A stretch of DNA of 64,000 nucleotides from Monocercomonoides exilis. Taxonomy: Eukaryota > Preaxostyla > Oxymonadida > Polymastigidae. Where the stretch lies: contig LSRY02000066.1 in NCBI GenBank assembly GCA_001643675.2, forward strand, positions 1 to 64,000, in the 5' to 3' direction. Made by a program: the position numbers and the translations under genes. Shown here in pieces: positions 1-11,912 of the stretch (the first letter of the stretch is position 1; each line of letters begins with the position of its first letter). The notes under the pieces were generated by a model. It made no database searches. It had not been told where the DNA came from and saw only the letters and a list, made by a program, of their open reading frames with translations.

Positions 1-3000
1 CCTGAATGCAAAAGAGTAAATGAATATTGCTGAATAAGCTTGCTTTTCCCTGAAATTTGTTCCTCAAATGCATCAAATTCAACCTTTATTATCACATCTT
101 TATTTTTATCATCCGCATTTGCTTTCATATTATCTCTGTTTTCAACCATTAATTCTTTATCTGTCGCATTGCAAACACTCAAAACAGATCCAGATGCAGT
201 CAGAAGAGCGAGTGGATGAGGAATAGAAGAGATAGAAACAGGAACAAGCTCTCCTGAATCATCTCGTCTTGATACAGAAAGGACACTCAGATTGCTTCCA
301 CAAACGCATATTACATCGCTTGGAGACAAAGACGGGGTTTCAGTCGGAAATGATTGAAAGGCTACAAGTTGCTGTTTCAATTCAGCTAATTGTTCTGACG
401 TCGCATTAACTGTTTCAGCAAACGAAGGGATTGCTGATATTAACTGTATTGGCACACACATTGCATCACCCACGTTGTATTCAGCAGAAACCACTTCTTC
501 ATCATAATCATAGATGTCGTTGAGCATGCTTTCACTATTAAATTTTTCTTTTCCATTTCCTTTTGTGGATTCCAAACATCACATATCCCAATCTTTCCGT
601 CTGTTGCAGATCTTGTAGAGTAAAAACCATACAGTCCCTTTTCCAGTCTTCTTTGTGCTCTCTCCAAATCTGCTTTGCTCACCTCTTCTCCATCAGCTCG
701 ACTTCTCTGTACCAATTTTTCGGCTTCTGCGTAATTTAACATAAATTTCTTTTTTCATATTTGAAATCATTATCATCATCATCATCATCATAGTCTTCAT
801 CTTCTTCAACTGTATCATTTGGATTTGTATATATTCCCCAACTTTGGTATTTATTTTGTTTCTGTAGCTCATCGTTCATTTCTTTTTCTTCCTCCTCCAC
901 TCTCTTCATCTCTGTCTTTCTTTTCATTGCTTCTTTCTCCTCTTTCTCCATCCTTTTTCATTGAGCACAAAGGGTGCACATAGCACAAAATACTCGATGT
1001 CTTTCCACATCAATGCCTTGCTTTTCAAACTTATTTTTAACGAACAAGAATCTACTTCTAAAACATCCATCAGAAAGTGGCTGAAGAGGAACAGAACGAG
1101 CAATCAAGCGAGCAAAAAGAGAAGGGCAGTTCAAAGAAAGAACGTAATGAATCTGAAGAATAGATTTAATGAAGGAAGCAGACAAACAAGTGCTTTTTGA
1201 TCGTTTGGCACGAGGTGTTCCTCTGTTGAAGCTTTTGTTATCATAACTTTGGGATTCGAATTGCGCTTGCGTTCGTGAAGCAGATGCAGTGGCGGAATAT
1301 GGAAAAGAAGTCGAAGGAGAAGGAGAAGAGGAAGAAGGAGAAGAAGAAGGAGAAGAAGAAGATGACGATGAGGGAGAGGAAGGAGAGGAAGGGGTTATGG
1401 AACGAGGGGAAAGAGAAGGGGATGTGAAGGAAGAAGAAGAAGAAGAAGAAGTAGAGGAAGAAGAAGAATCTTTCTGGTTTTTGGAAAGCAGCACTGTGAT
1501 TGCGAGTGGTCAGATGGAGAATGAGATTGGGAATTTTGATTTCTCATTCCAGAAAAATTTTCAAGTCTCTGAGTATTTTGATGTGGCGAAGGGGTACGCA
1601 TAAATGCTGTGATTCTTCTTTACAAGTTTCTTTTGTCTGCACTTCATTCAGTGTTTCATTGCTGTCCATGCTGTCTTTTGAATCATCAAACAATTTCACT
1701 TCGTTATCATCTATCTCTTCATCGAAATCATCATCATCAGCATCTTCTTGACTTTTGTTGTGTTTATGTCTGAGCGTTTCATTCTTCCACATTGCTTTCA
1801 TTATCTCGCAAAATATTGCTTCCTCTTCCCTTGCTTTTTTCCATTCTTTGTATTCTTCCATTGTTTGTTCATCAATGTCTTCACAAGAACCAAATCCAGA
1901 TAGCTCTGAAAGTCTTTCTTCTTTCATTTTACTCTTAAATTCATCCATCTTTCTCTCCAATCTCCTCATTTTCAGTTCTTCCTCTTCTTCCCTCTCGCTT
2001 GCCATCGGGTCGAGGACAAAACTAATTCCCGGCGCATCAATTCTGTACACTCTCGCTGGAATCAAATGGGGATAAGAAACATAGCACACACACCCAACAA
2101 GCAACCGAAGCACATCACTGACCATCTGAAGTCGTGAGGAACATGAAAGAGAGGCAAAAGAACGAGGAAGAAAAGTTCTTAGATCAAGTTTCGTTAACGA
2201 AGAAGAGTGAGATAACATCTTTGTCATTTCTTCTTTCAGCTTTTCTTTCTCCTCTTTTTCATCGTCTTCATCGCTTTTCTTTGAGGAATCTGTATCCATA
2301 TCTGTATTTTCCTCGATCTTGCTTGATTTATCAAACATTTTTCCATTCATTTTCATCGCGCCGTCATTCTCATCCTTCGCCTCTCTTCTTCTGTTCACAT
2401 CTTTTCCATCTTGAAGTTGTTGATGCAGCTTTTGCTGTTCTCCTAAGTTGTTGATTTTTTGCTCTTCAAGTCTTTCTCTCTTTTCAATGCTTTCATGTTG
2501 CTCTTTCGTCTTCTTTGTACTCTCCTCTTGCACATTTTCATTATCCATTTTTGTGAAAAGAAGGTTTCCTACACAAATAATCGGTGAGGTACAATCCGAG
2601 TCGTTCGAAAAAGAATTCATCTTCTTATTTTGATTAAAGGCAGCCTGATTTAAAAGAGATTTGCTAAAGCAGTCAATTTCTCTCAATATTTCTTCTTTTT
2701 CTTTTTCTCCACTTCTATTTGCTTTTTCTTTCTTCGGATTCTCTTCTTTTTGTCCTGTCAAATAGGGAGAATTCGTTAAGCAACTCACACTTGGAACTGT
2801 CATCGGTATCCGATTGGCTGCTGAAGATGGCAAAGGAAGTGAATGTGAGAAGAAGAACGAAATAGAAGGCTTGCGCAGAACATAAAGCGACGAAAAGCCA
2901 GAACGAAGATAAGAACCAGGAAGGAGCTTTGACTCAAATGGAATGAAATTTTCTCTCCAAGACTCGATCGAACCTGAACATGAGAAGATATAAAAAAAAG

Positions 3001-3019
3001 TGTTACGCCAATGGGATAT

Positions 3020-3109
<90 letters not shown>

Positions 3110-3150
3110 TAGATAGATAGATAGATAGAGATAGAGATAGAGATAGAGAT

Positions 3151-3245
<95 letters not shown>

Positions 3246-3282
3246 TAGATAGATAGATAGAGATAGAGATAGAGATAGAGAT

Positions 3283-3345
<63 letters not shown>

Positions 3346-6300
3346 GTGAGTGAGTGAGTGAGAGAATATATTTATTATTGGCGTTCGAATAAAAATATTA
3401 ATAAATAAATAAATAAAAATAATTTTCAAAAGTGTTAATCAAAATTTCAAAAAAATAAAACCAAACCTGAAGTTGAGTATGTCTTCAAGTCGTATTCATC
3501 TGTCTCCTCAAGCGGCAAATCTGAATGGGGCTCTGCTCTGAACACCACAACTCGACATTGCTTGAGTGAAGGGAAAGTCAGAGTTGCAGAAGCAGGCGAA
3601 TCGGGGTACAGAGGCGGCTCTAGCAAACGAGACGGATATGCTGCCTCTATCTTGGCCTCTTCTTCATTCTCAATTGACACAAGCTCTTCGTTCAATTTGT
3701 TTCGGATGTCTAATTTCCTTTCTTCATCATCATTTTCTTTTTCCTCTTCTTTTCCCCCTTTCTCTTTCACTCTTTTATCTTCCTCCTTTCTCCACTTCTC
3801 AATCGCCTCTTTCCTCTTCTCCATTGCTTCCTCTCTAATCCTCTCCATTTCTGTTTTCCTCTCCGGATGCTTCGGCCCCATTAAAACCAGGTTCCATTTT
3901 ATTTGATTGCGCTTCATTTCTTCTTTGCTGACTTTCGGATAAAGCTCTTCTGCAGCTTTGATGACAATAGCTGGGTCAATAAGCGGAAGAAGGGCAATCG
4001 ATCCTATATGAAGTGAAACAATCTTTTCTCGGTCTATGATATCGTCTGTTGGGAGAGGCTTGAAAGGAAGGAAAGAGGAAGAGGAAGAGGAGGAAGAAGA
4101 AAATGAAGAGGTGGACGATGAAGATAATAGTGCAGAAGATGCATTTGTTTTAGAAGCTGAGAGACCATTCTTACCTTGTTGCATATTCTCAACACACGAT
4201 CTTTCCTTTCTATTCTCTTCTTCTTCTTCATCTTTCCATATCTTATCATCCATCGTATACTTCACCAGCGCTTGCTTATTTCTTTTTAAAAATCTATCGG
4301 GCGTGAATCCATTGTCAACATATAGTGTGGAATCAATGTATTTTGAAAGCGGAGAAGAAGAAGAATTCAACAAAGATCGAAGAGGCTGGGGAAGAATATG
4401 TGAATAGATTGGATGCAGCACAGAAAGCAGCTGCTCGAAAGGACGAAGAGGTTGACTAAGTTCAAAGGGATAGAGCGAGTCTGCAATGATGACAGGGAAA
4501 ACAAGGAACAAAATGAAAAATGATAAAAGATAAGCAGAATGAATTCAAATCGAAAGGTAGTGGAAGCAAAAAAATTTTTTTCGTTTTTCGAAAAATAATC
4601 ATAAAATAGTTTTCAAAATGTCATTTCAAATAGAATTTTTGAGGAGATAAGAAGAGAATGAAGAGGAAGAGGTGAAAAAGACAAAGACAAAGATGAATGC
4701 AAAAATTTGGGTGAAAAGATTAAATATATTGCATCAAGTACTCTCGTTGGGAATAAGATATTCTCTAATTCCTTCATTCGATTATTCCTTTCATCGTCTT
4801 TCTTTGAAATTATTTTTTATTTCCTTTCTTTTAATAATTATTACAAGCAAACCTATTTTATCTTTCTCCTCGCATTCCTTCCTTCCTCTCTCAAACTTTT
4901 CTGTGAACTGCGAAAGACACACAAGATCGCTCAGCAAAGGAGGATAAAAAGGAGAATAATGATAATTCCAGGAGGGGCAGCCACGCGTGTAATACAAAAA
5001 GACGAATTGCACAGCGGTGATGTAATCAGAGACAAGATTGAACAGAGGATGGGAGTTGGAAGAAGAAGAAGAAGAAGAAGAAATTTCTTTTTTTCCTCTT
5101 CCTCTTTTCTTTTTCTTTTCCTTCTTTTTCTCTTTCATCTTTCCTCCATCTTTTTCTAAAATACCCATTGATGCATCACATGAAGAAGAACAAGAAGAAG
5201 AAAATGATGATGATGATTTATCTTTTCCATTCGCTGTTTCGTTATCATCAATAGATCTCTTTATTTCAGCTGCTTCTCTGAGATCTGGCAGTGGTAAAGG
5301 GAAATGGAGCTTCATTTTGTAATACATTTCTCTCCAAGTGAGATCAGCAAACTGAGTTGGTTCTGTTAATGAATGGAAAGATAAAGAATCAGAAGAAGAA
5401 GGAAATTGAAGCGATGATGGATTTCTTGTCCCATTTCCCTCATTCGCGGAAACATCAAATCACTCACAGTTTTGCTCTCCTCCTTCGCCAACTTCTGGCA
5501 GATCGCTTCGAATGCTCCCCAGTCTGTCACCCACCCCCTTTCTGTGAGAAATGAGTGCATTGTCGGAAGAACCTCTTTGTAGGCAGTCAGGATCTTTGGA
5601 ATCGCACGTTTACAGACTTCCAGCGACACAATACGGGGAATGAAGTCGTTTCCGAGGAGAAAGCAGAGGAGCACGAAATCGTCAAGCACTCGCTCAAAGT
5701 CAAAGTGGAAAGATAAAAGATGTTTTGAGGAAGAGTTGGAAGAAGAAGAAGTGGTAGCAGTAGAAGAAGAAGATGATGTTGACGAAGAGAATTCAGATGC
5801 ATGTGTTACTTCTTTCTGAGAAGATGGAACATTTTGAGCTTTTTCTGATGTTTTGATATTCGTTCTTGCAACATTTTTTGTTTCATCCAAAGCATTTCTT
5901 CCTTTTTCCTCTCTTTCTCTACCGAATCTTCTGTTCATGCTGTTGTCACTGTCAACTTTGTCATCGTGCATAAACTCTTTGAACCACATCCCCAAGTATT
6001 CTCTGAGAATGTTGATGTGCAGAAACTGCAGCTTCATGCGGTGGTTCAAGCCGAGCTGAGGGTTGTTATTCGACGAACCATTAATCTCTCGCAAAATCAC
6101 AATGTTTCGCTCGTGTGTCAGCAGTGCCAGCATTATTAGATCTGCATCTCGTCCGAATATGCAGTGCGATGTGGACGGGTCGTAGCCCTTCTCCCGCCTC
6201 TTGTTGCGGATGAATGATATGATTTTGTGTTCTCCTTCGCCTGGAACATCGCTTCCGGAGATAATCACCTTCAGCCCTTCCCACGCTTTATCTGTACTCA

Positions 6301-7078
6301 TTCTCATCTGCGCATAGTATTTCACCCACTTTTTCAGTTTGCGCATAAGGTTTGTTCCTGGCATGACGCAGTCTTTGTAAAGATCGTGCTTTCCTTTTTC
6401 AATTTCACTGTGAGTCTCTTCAACCATTACAGCTTCAAATGCAGATAAATACCACCCTCGTCTTTGAGGGCGCACTTTTGTCATTGGTGCAACTCCTACA
6501 TTGTTATTTATTTATGAAAATTTCAAAAAAATAATTCTTCAAAATAATTTGAAATCAAGCCATCCATGGCGAAATAAACAAGCTTCTTCGGCCTGGCAGC
6601 TAGAAACAATCTGTCGAATGTTCGAAATACTTCTGCCATAGCTTCTTCTTCAGGGCATTTACTTTTTAATAATAATTCATTCCGAATAATATCAAGAGCA
6701 ATTTCGTTAATATCCAAGTATAAGTTATCTTTCAAAAAATAGTGAAAAACGTTAAAATTAAAAATGAGGTAAAAAAAATACAAAAATAAATAAAAAAAAT
6801 ACAATAAAAAATAAAAAATAAAACATTAAAACATTAAAAAATTGAAAATTGAAAAATTGAAAAATTGAAAAATTGAAAAATGTGAAATGAAAAAATAAAA
6901 TACAAAAATAAATTCCAAAATTTGAATAAATCGGAAAATACCGATATCAGGAGTAGATAAAGGATCTACTGGTGAAAATATTAATGGATAATGTTCACTC
7001 ATCCATCTATCATATCGCGTAATAAACTCAAATAAAGCTAAATACATTATCACACTTAAGCAGATTTGGTACTCCCAT
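1..7078 (-). CDS. XRN1: XRN1-like 5'-3' exoribonuclease, multi-exon, C-terminus beyond the left edge
   Basis: This enzyme degrades 5'-monophosphorylated RNA. Exons 1-7 fit one frame: 7078-7056, 7006-6942, 6728-6561, 6495-5468, 5351-4919, 4480-3467 and 2973 to about 1600. The start is fixed by MGVPNLLKWMSEHYPLI, which aligns without gaps to XRN N-termini. Catalytic-core motifs are visible: DNLYLDINEIA, PKKLVYFAMDG, SGSDVPGEGEHKI, FGRDADLIML, LLGNDFIPRI, then RGCPSWNYHYSPF and FELSQPLRPFEQL. A later segment (VGCVCYVSYPHLIPARVYRI) resembles the D1 domain that XRN1 has and XRN2/RAT1 lacks, so XRN1 is favoured. Low-complexity Ser, Lys and Glu inserts enlarge it. From 1600 to 1 the same strand continues as Ser-rich and acidic exons (1494-958, 951-736, 742-1) with an in-frame TGA at 958-960 and apparent one-base frame breaks near 545 and 752. 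I treat these as the probable C-terminal part, but a separate gene is possible. Confidence 0.85.
2974..3466 (-). repeat. XRN1 intron 6 carrying a (GA)n/(GATA)n microsatellite
   Basis: The intron is delimited by a GTTTGG donor and a TTCAG acceptor, and both flanking exons keep phase 1. Its core (about 3023-3364) is an almost pure purine strand: two long (AG)n blocks, each followed by a short run of GATA and then of AGATAG units, ending in (GAGT)n. The two halves look like a duplicated compound unit. On the complementary strand it reads as alternating Ser-Leu or Ser-Ile, which is a translation artefact. Confidence 0.85.
6496..6560 (-). other. GC-AG intron 3 of the XRN1-like gene
   Basis: The exon before it ends in ...YFAMDG and the exon after it begins with VAPMTKVRPQRRG, the XRN sequence that must follow. 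Both ends are fixed by homology and phase (G|GA). The intron starts GCTTGA and ends TGTAG. In its 65 nt the only GT is in the terminal GTAG, so no GT-AG alternative can join these exons. Confidence 0.75.
6729..6941 (-). repeat. XRN1 intron 2 with short AT-rich tandem repeat
   Basis: This 213-nt intron (donor GTATTT, acceptor GAAAG) separates the DPLSTPDI and NLYLDINEIA segments. At about 6838-6882 it contains a tandem repeat with unit AATTGAAAA or AAATTGAAA, preceded by two or three copies of AAAACATT. I see no coding signal inside. Confidence 0.7.
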
Positions 7079-7589
7079 TTATGAAACACAATCGTTCAAT
7101 AAAAGAAAAAAATATTTAATTTCTTTTTTTGAAAAAGAAGATCACAATAAGTGTAATATTTTTTGAATGAGCTGCAAAGATTATCATATAAAAATCGATA
7201 AGCCAACCATTTTAATAACGAGAAGTTAAGAAGGTTGTTTTTTTTCAGGATTTCAAAACGTGATCAAAATTTATATATTTAAAGTTAACTTTATAAATGA
7301 CTTGGGGTAAAATGTTTGCAATTATGAAAAAATCTAAGATTTATTCCAAACTTTTTCTGCAATTTCATCACAATAAGTCAACCACAACAATGCAAAAAAA
7401 CATTGAAATTTATGAAATAATAAGAAAAATACTTTAAAATATTGAATGGAACATGATTCATAAAGCAAAATATTCTGTCCCACTTCATATCTTCACCGAA
7501 GAGGGAAGATGTTGAACAATTTTAAAAAATGTTAAAGTTCAGACATTTGAAAAATTTGACGTGCATAAAATGACCATGAATCAAGAATA
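7079..7589. other. AT-rich spacer between XRN1 and HGH1 genes
   Basis: The two genes diverge, so this spacer presumably holds both promoters. No ORF with protein-like composition is seen. The segment at about 7335-7490 shows patchy similarity to 63695-63845, suggesting an old dispersed repeat. A short 5' exon of the HGH1-like gene may lie at the right end. Confidence 0.5.
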
Positions 7590-8781
7590 ATTAACAGGAT
7601 TTTCCACAAATCCAAAAACAAGACAAATACTGGTGTCGTTGGACTAAATGAGATACGGAAGCTTCGAATTGACGCCCAAGAAACTGCACATGCATCTTTT
7701 ATATCTATTGTTAACATAACTTCTGATCGTCCCTCTTGTCTAAAATTTACTCGACTTTACAAAAAAGATCCAATTGAAGCGGAATTGAAAGCGAGCGATC
7801 AGTCAAATGATGAACATCAAAAGGGCAGTTCTAAAGAATTATTTTCTTTGTTTCTGGATGAAGTAAGTTGAGATGATTATATATTTTACTCCACATTTGC
7901 AGTGATATCGTCGAATATTACAAGATATCCCGTGGCACTGGATTTGTTGTTTCACACAATTTGTGTTAAAAATGCTCTTACGAAAATGGAAAGCATAGCC
8001 CACGTTTTGATGCGGACATATCAATTTTGAGATTTGCTTACTGCTTTTTGAAATCAACTCAATATGCTGAAGAGGTGAAAAGCTCAAAAGATAAAGTTCA
8101 ATTTGGCGGTTCATAACACTGGGTTACATCGGAGCTGATGAGCATATAATAACTTCCAGAATGCAGAGCAGTCCTCCTCCAAAGGCAAAAACAACGAAGT
8201 ATTTCATCATCCGCTTCTTCAACAGCTTCTGTAAGCCTTCCTCGTCCGATACTTATTGGAAATTTGATTCCTTTTATAAGGCATATTGACTTAATGCGTC
8301 GCGGAGGAATTATGGGCACCATACGCAACTGTCTGGTGGAAGGAAGCGAACTTTTAAGATTACTTGGCCCCTCTTTAAATTCATCGGCAAGTTCATCAAC
8401 TTCTTTTCCAACAGAAACATCGACAGAAAAAGCCGAGCACCCTGGTTTTGATCTGATAGCTTCGCTTCTCCAGACGATGCTGATGAAGATGGAGAATATT
8501 GGCCAGGCGAGCTTGCTGAATTACCTGACATTTTGTCTCAGAGACTGCCTCGCAACACCGCAAAAGAGAAGATGAGAAAAATAGCACAACAGCTTACTTC
8601 ATCTTCAGATGGCACTGAAGATAAAGGCAGTGCAGAATACAAAGAGCATCAGAGGGAAGCGGAAAGCGATGGGACGGGTTCGATTGGATATGCGGGCAAA
8701 AATCATTGTGGACAGAGTAGCAAAGAGGAAGATGATGACATGTTCTACACAAATCGTGGTGCATACGCGCTATATGGATGA
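7590..8781 (+). CDS. HGH1: HGH1 (FAM203)-like protein, exon structure unresolved
   Basis: HGH1 is an armadillo-type factor, described in yeast as helping eEF2 to fold. The diagnostic stretch is at about 8235-8350: LPRPILIGNLIPFIRHIDL then MRRGGIMGTIRNCLVE, matching the family's RRGGV-GT-RNC signature. Further on, in another frame, comes PDDADEDGEYWPGELAEL, like the family's acidic 'EE-LPEELQ-LP' region, and TNRGAYALY like the conserved 'R--GAY-ILRE'. Earlier coding-like pieces are an exon ending at 7862 with a GTAAGT donor (HASFISIVNITSDRPSCLKF) and one after the acceptor at 7901 (SSNITRYPVALDLLF). The pieces lie in different frames. Introns explain some changes, but the switch around 8440-8480 looks like a frameshift, so a decayed copy or sequence errors are possible. 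Full boundaries are not determined. Confidence 0.55.
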
Positions 8782-9829
8782 GATCAAGATTCTAAAAAGT
8801 ATTTCAGTGAAATGTCCATCAACGTCACTCCATCTTTTTCCAATTCCTCTTAATATATGCTTCAACAAAACAGCTATTTCCCTTTAATTTGTAGTCGAAT
8901 ATCCCATCTTGTCTTTTTTTTCCTCTTTTTCTCTCTCTTCTTTTATTTCGTTCAAAATCTCCACTTCATATTTTTCTTAGGAAAATGTTTTTCATCATTA
9001 TCATCACTCAAAAAAATGAACTTTTTATTTTCATCCAGTTTTCCGCATCCAGAGGTTTTCTATTCCAACTAAAACCACTTTTCATTTTATTTCAAAAAAT
9101 TGCATATTGAATTAAAAATCATAAATAAAATTATTCATTAAAACATCCTCATATTATTATGCACTCTATTTGAAAGCAAACAATTGGCTTGATTCCTCGC
9201 TGTTGTGCTCTATGAGATTAAACTAACCAAAAAAAATTGTCTAAACTCATAGTCTTGGAGAGGCAACAGACAGAAATATCTTTACAATCAATAGAACAAT
9301 GTAAATAACACACATTTTGTCTTTTTGTGTTATTGATGAAATTGTTATATTCCATCTGGCCATCCAATCTCCAAAATTATCAAATAAAATTTCAAAAATA
9401 TTGCATAACCACCATAGTTTGTTATCTCCACAGGAAATAATATTTCTAGTTCTAAAGATAATGTTCACTCAAGGAATCTCAATCGGTGCTTGAATATTCA
9501 ATTTCAAAGAAAACAATTCGATCAATGAATCCATTACAAATAAAGACACATTATAAAGCATTGCTTTCTCCATTATCTTTTGATAAAAATGTCAATAAAA
9601 GAAAAAACAGTGTGAATGAATATATTTTTATATCTTGTTTGGTTTCCTTTTTCCATCTAATTCTTCTACAAAATATATATTCAAAATCAATTTTTATGGC
9701 TTAATGGTGTTGTTTTCTGAATGCAATGTTTATGAAAATGCAGGAGGCGAACAACACAAAAAATTCTCTGGTGTGCAATTGCAGTTGCAAACGAATTCAT
9801 GTTAATGTGATCATTTCAAATTTTATAAA
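8782..9829. other. AT-rich intergenic region, nothing recognised
   Basis: T-rich and A-rich stretches with only short ORFs of AT-driven composition. No RNA gene or repeat array is evident. The 5' exon of the following gene may lie near its right end, because that gene's reading frame has no ATG before 9899. Confidence 0.4.
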
Positions 9830-11148
9830 GAATTGTTTTCTGAACTAGAATGTTGCAATAAGGAAGAGCAGAAATGGAAAATTGAAGAAATTAATGAAAT
9901 GATGGAAGATATGGACAAAGAGGAAATTAACTTTGTTTTAACCAAAAAATTGTTCGATAAAATGAACAATATGATTGAAGAAAAGAAATTGTCTGTTGAA
10001 AATGCTATTTTGTTGCTAAAGCACATGGGATATTTTAATGTGTTGAAAGGTACATTTAATTTCGATTTTTATCGTTCTATATTGAACAAAAGATTTGAGA
10101 AAATGCTTGTTGATGAAAATAAGAAAAATGAAGAAAAGAACGAAAAGCTACTGGCAGATTTTTGCGAATGCTATCTTTTGCTTAACGAAGGAATTTCTTC
10201 AAAAACGCTTTCAATCAGTGTGCCTTGTCTTCTGAAAGTTGGATTAAAGAAAGAGGAAAGCGAAGAAGCTCAAAAAGAAGTGGAAATGGCGTTGCTTGCT
10301 TTAAGTAATATTAACTTATCATGGGTAAGGAATTGTTTTTGTAGCTTTATTTTCATCATCAATTTTTTCTTTAGAATTATCAGAGAGTGACAAAAGAATT
10401 GTATTTCAGTGAGATTACAGAAATCATCGAATACCATCAGGAACACAGAAATCTGACACGACTTGCCTATCAATCAGCTTGGAAGTTTTTGATTAACAGA
10501 TTGGACAATGACAAAGGCTTGGAAGAAATAATTATAAATGAGCTGCATTTTGTGGAAGAGGCTGCAAGAGAGTTGAAAGAATTGACAAGAAATGCGGATT
10601 GGATGAAAACAGAAGAGAAAGATGGAGGAAAAGATGCAAAAGAAGTACATTTTCTCATTAAATGGTTCAATGTTATTTATAAATACTTATACTCCTGCAA
10701 CTCGTGGAACAAAGGAAATGTTGGGTTAATATGCTGCGTTGTGAACTTGTTTCGAACAGTGAAAGACGATTACAGAGAAATTAGTGTTTTATGCTCTGAT
10801 TTCTTTGGAGATGCAATGAGAAGCAAATCTGTCAAAGTTGATGATTTGTTGAAAGGCGAAGCAATTGATCTATTTTTGGAAAAAATTATTCAATCAACAT
10901 TGAATGACAAAATGACATATGTACACCTGCTACGCTTCATGAATGTTTCAAGGCAGTTGAAAGGGAAGGAGAATGATGAAAAAGAGGAATCGAAAAGAAA
11001 GACCACAAAAAGAAAGGAATTGGAAAAGATGGAAGAGGAAGGACATGAAGACATCATCACAAGCTTTCATGAAATAATAGATTTTCTCAACAGAAAATAT
11101 CACCGTCAATTATCAACAAATATTTCTGATTATTTTGTATATGTTTGA
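9830..11148 (+). CDS. Coiled-coil protein of a lineage-specific paralogous family, unknown function (copy 1)
   Basis: Two exons. Exon 1 runs to 10324 (donor GTAAGG), the intron is 10325-10374, and exon 2 is 10375-11148, joining LLALSNINLSW to NYQRVTKELYFSEI in phase. The protein is helical and rich in Lys and Glu. Segments shared with the copy at 14252-15605 are: an N-terminal EEINEMMEDMDKEE region, a TKKLFDKM...SVENAILLLKHMGY block, EEKNEKLLADFCECYLLL, EIIEYHQEHRNLTRLAYQSA, and a C-terminal FLNRKY...SDYFVYV. I see no signal peptide or membrane segment. From memory it resembles a multigene family of hypothetical proteins in Monocercomonoides; the function is unknown. The frame is open from about 9815 without an ATG, so a short 5' exon is likely missing. 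Otherwise the start would be the ATG at 9899. Confidence 0.75.
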
Positions 11149-11239
11149 GACAACGAAGCTCATTATTTATTTTCACTCTGAAATTATAATTTTACCCTAT
11201 CATTTCACAATTTACAATCAAAATTTGTTGAACATTTTT

Positions 11240-11292
11240 CTTTTGCTTCTTATTTTGCTTCTTATTTTGCTTCTTATTTTGCTTTTTATTTT
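11240..11292. repeat. 12-bp tandem repeat, unit TTTTGCTTCTTA
   Basis: About four copies of TTTTGCTTCTTA lie roughly 100 bp downstream of copy 1 of the coiled-coil family and degrade into TTTTATTT repeats. The unit is seen directly. A role, for example in 3' end formation, is not shown. Confidence 0.7.
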
Positions 11293-11912
11293 TAATTTTA
11301 TTTTATTTTATTTATTTATTTATGTTTTCATGAATGCTTTGAATGAATAACCATTCTTTCATTGTGATAAAAGAATTTCCATTTTCATTTTTTGCACATG
11401 TATATTCTCGATTTCATTCAACCACAAAGGCACTTTGAATATTTGTAGCATTTACCATATCATTTTTTATTTTAATGAAATATGAAAATCTCTCTTCCAA
11501 ATACTTCAAAAAGATTACAGTTTCATGAAACAAAAACTTGTCTATTTTAATTTTAATTTTATTGTTCTGTTGAGTTTTGATATTTTCAATATTTCGACAT
11601 CTAAAATAATAATAAATATGATTATCAAACATTTCAAATAAAAATTTCACAAAATCAGAAAACAATTGATATCACGATGACAAAACCAGATAAAGTTATA
11701 TATATTTAAGAATACATAAAAAAATAAAACAAAAGCCAAAAAGAGAACAAAATTTCATTGGCTACAATAACAATAAAAATGAAAATAAAAAATAAAAGAA
11801 AAGATAAAAGAAAGAAAGAAAACATTTCTTTGCCAACTTGAAAGAAATAAGATTGAACATGGAAAATACATGACTATAAACAAATTTCTATTATTTTTGG
11901 CCAAAGTTAACA

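Noticed and set aside
2800-3429. A 209-codon Ser/Leu/Ile ORF on the minus strand
   Set aside because: It is the translation of the (GA)n/(GATA)n microsatellite inside an XRN1 intron, fused to exon sequence read in the wrong frame.
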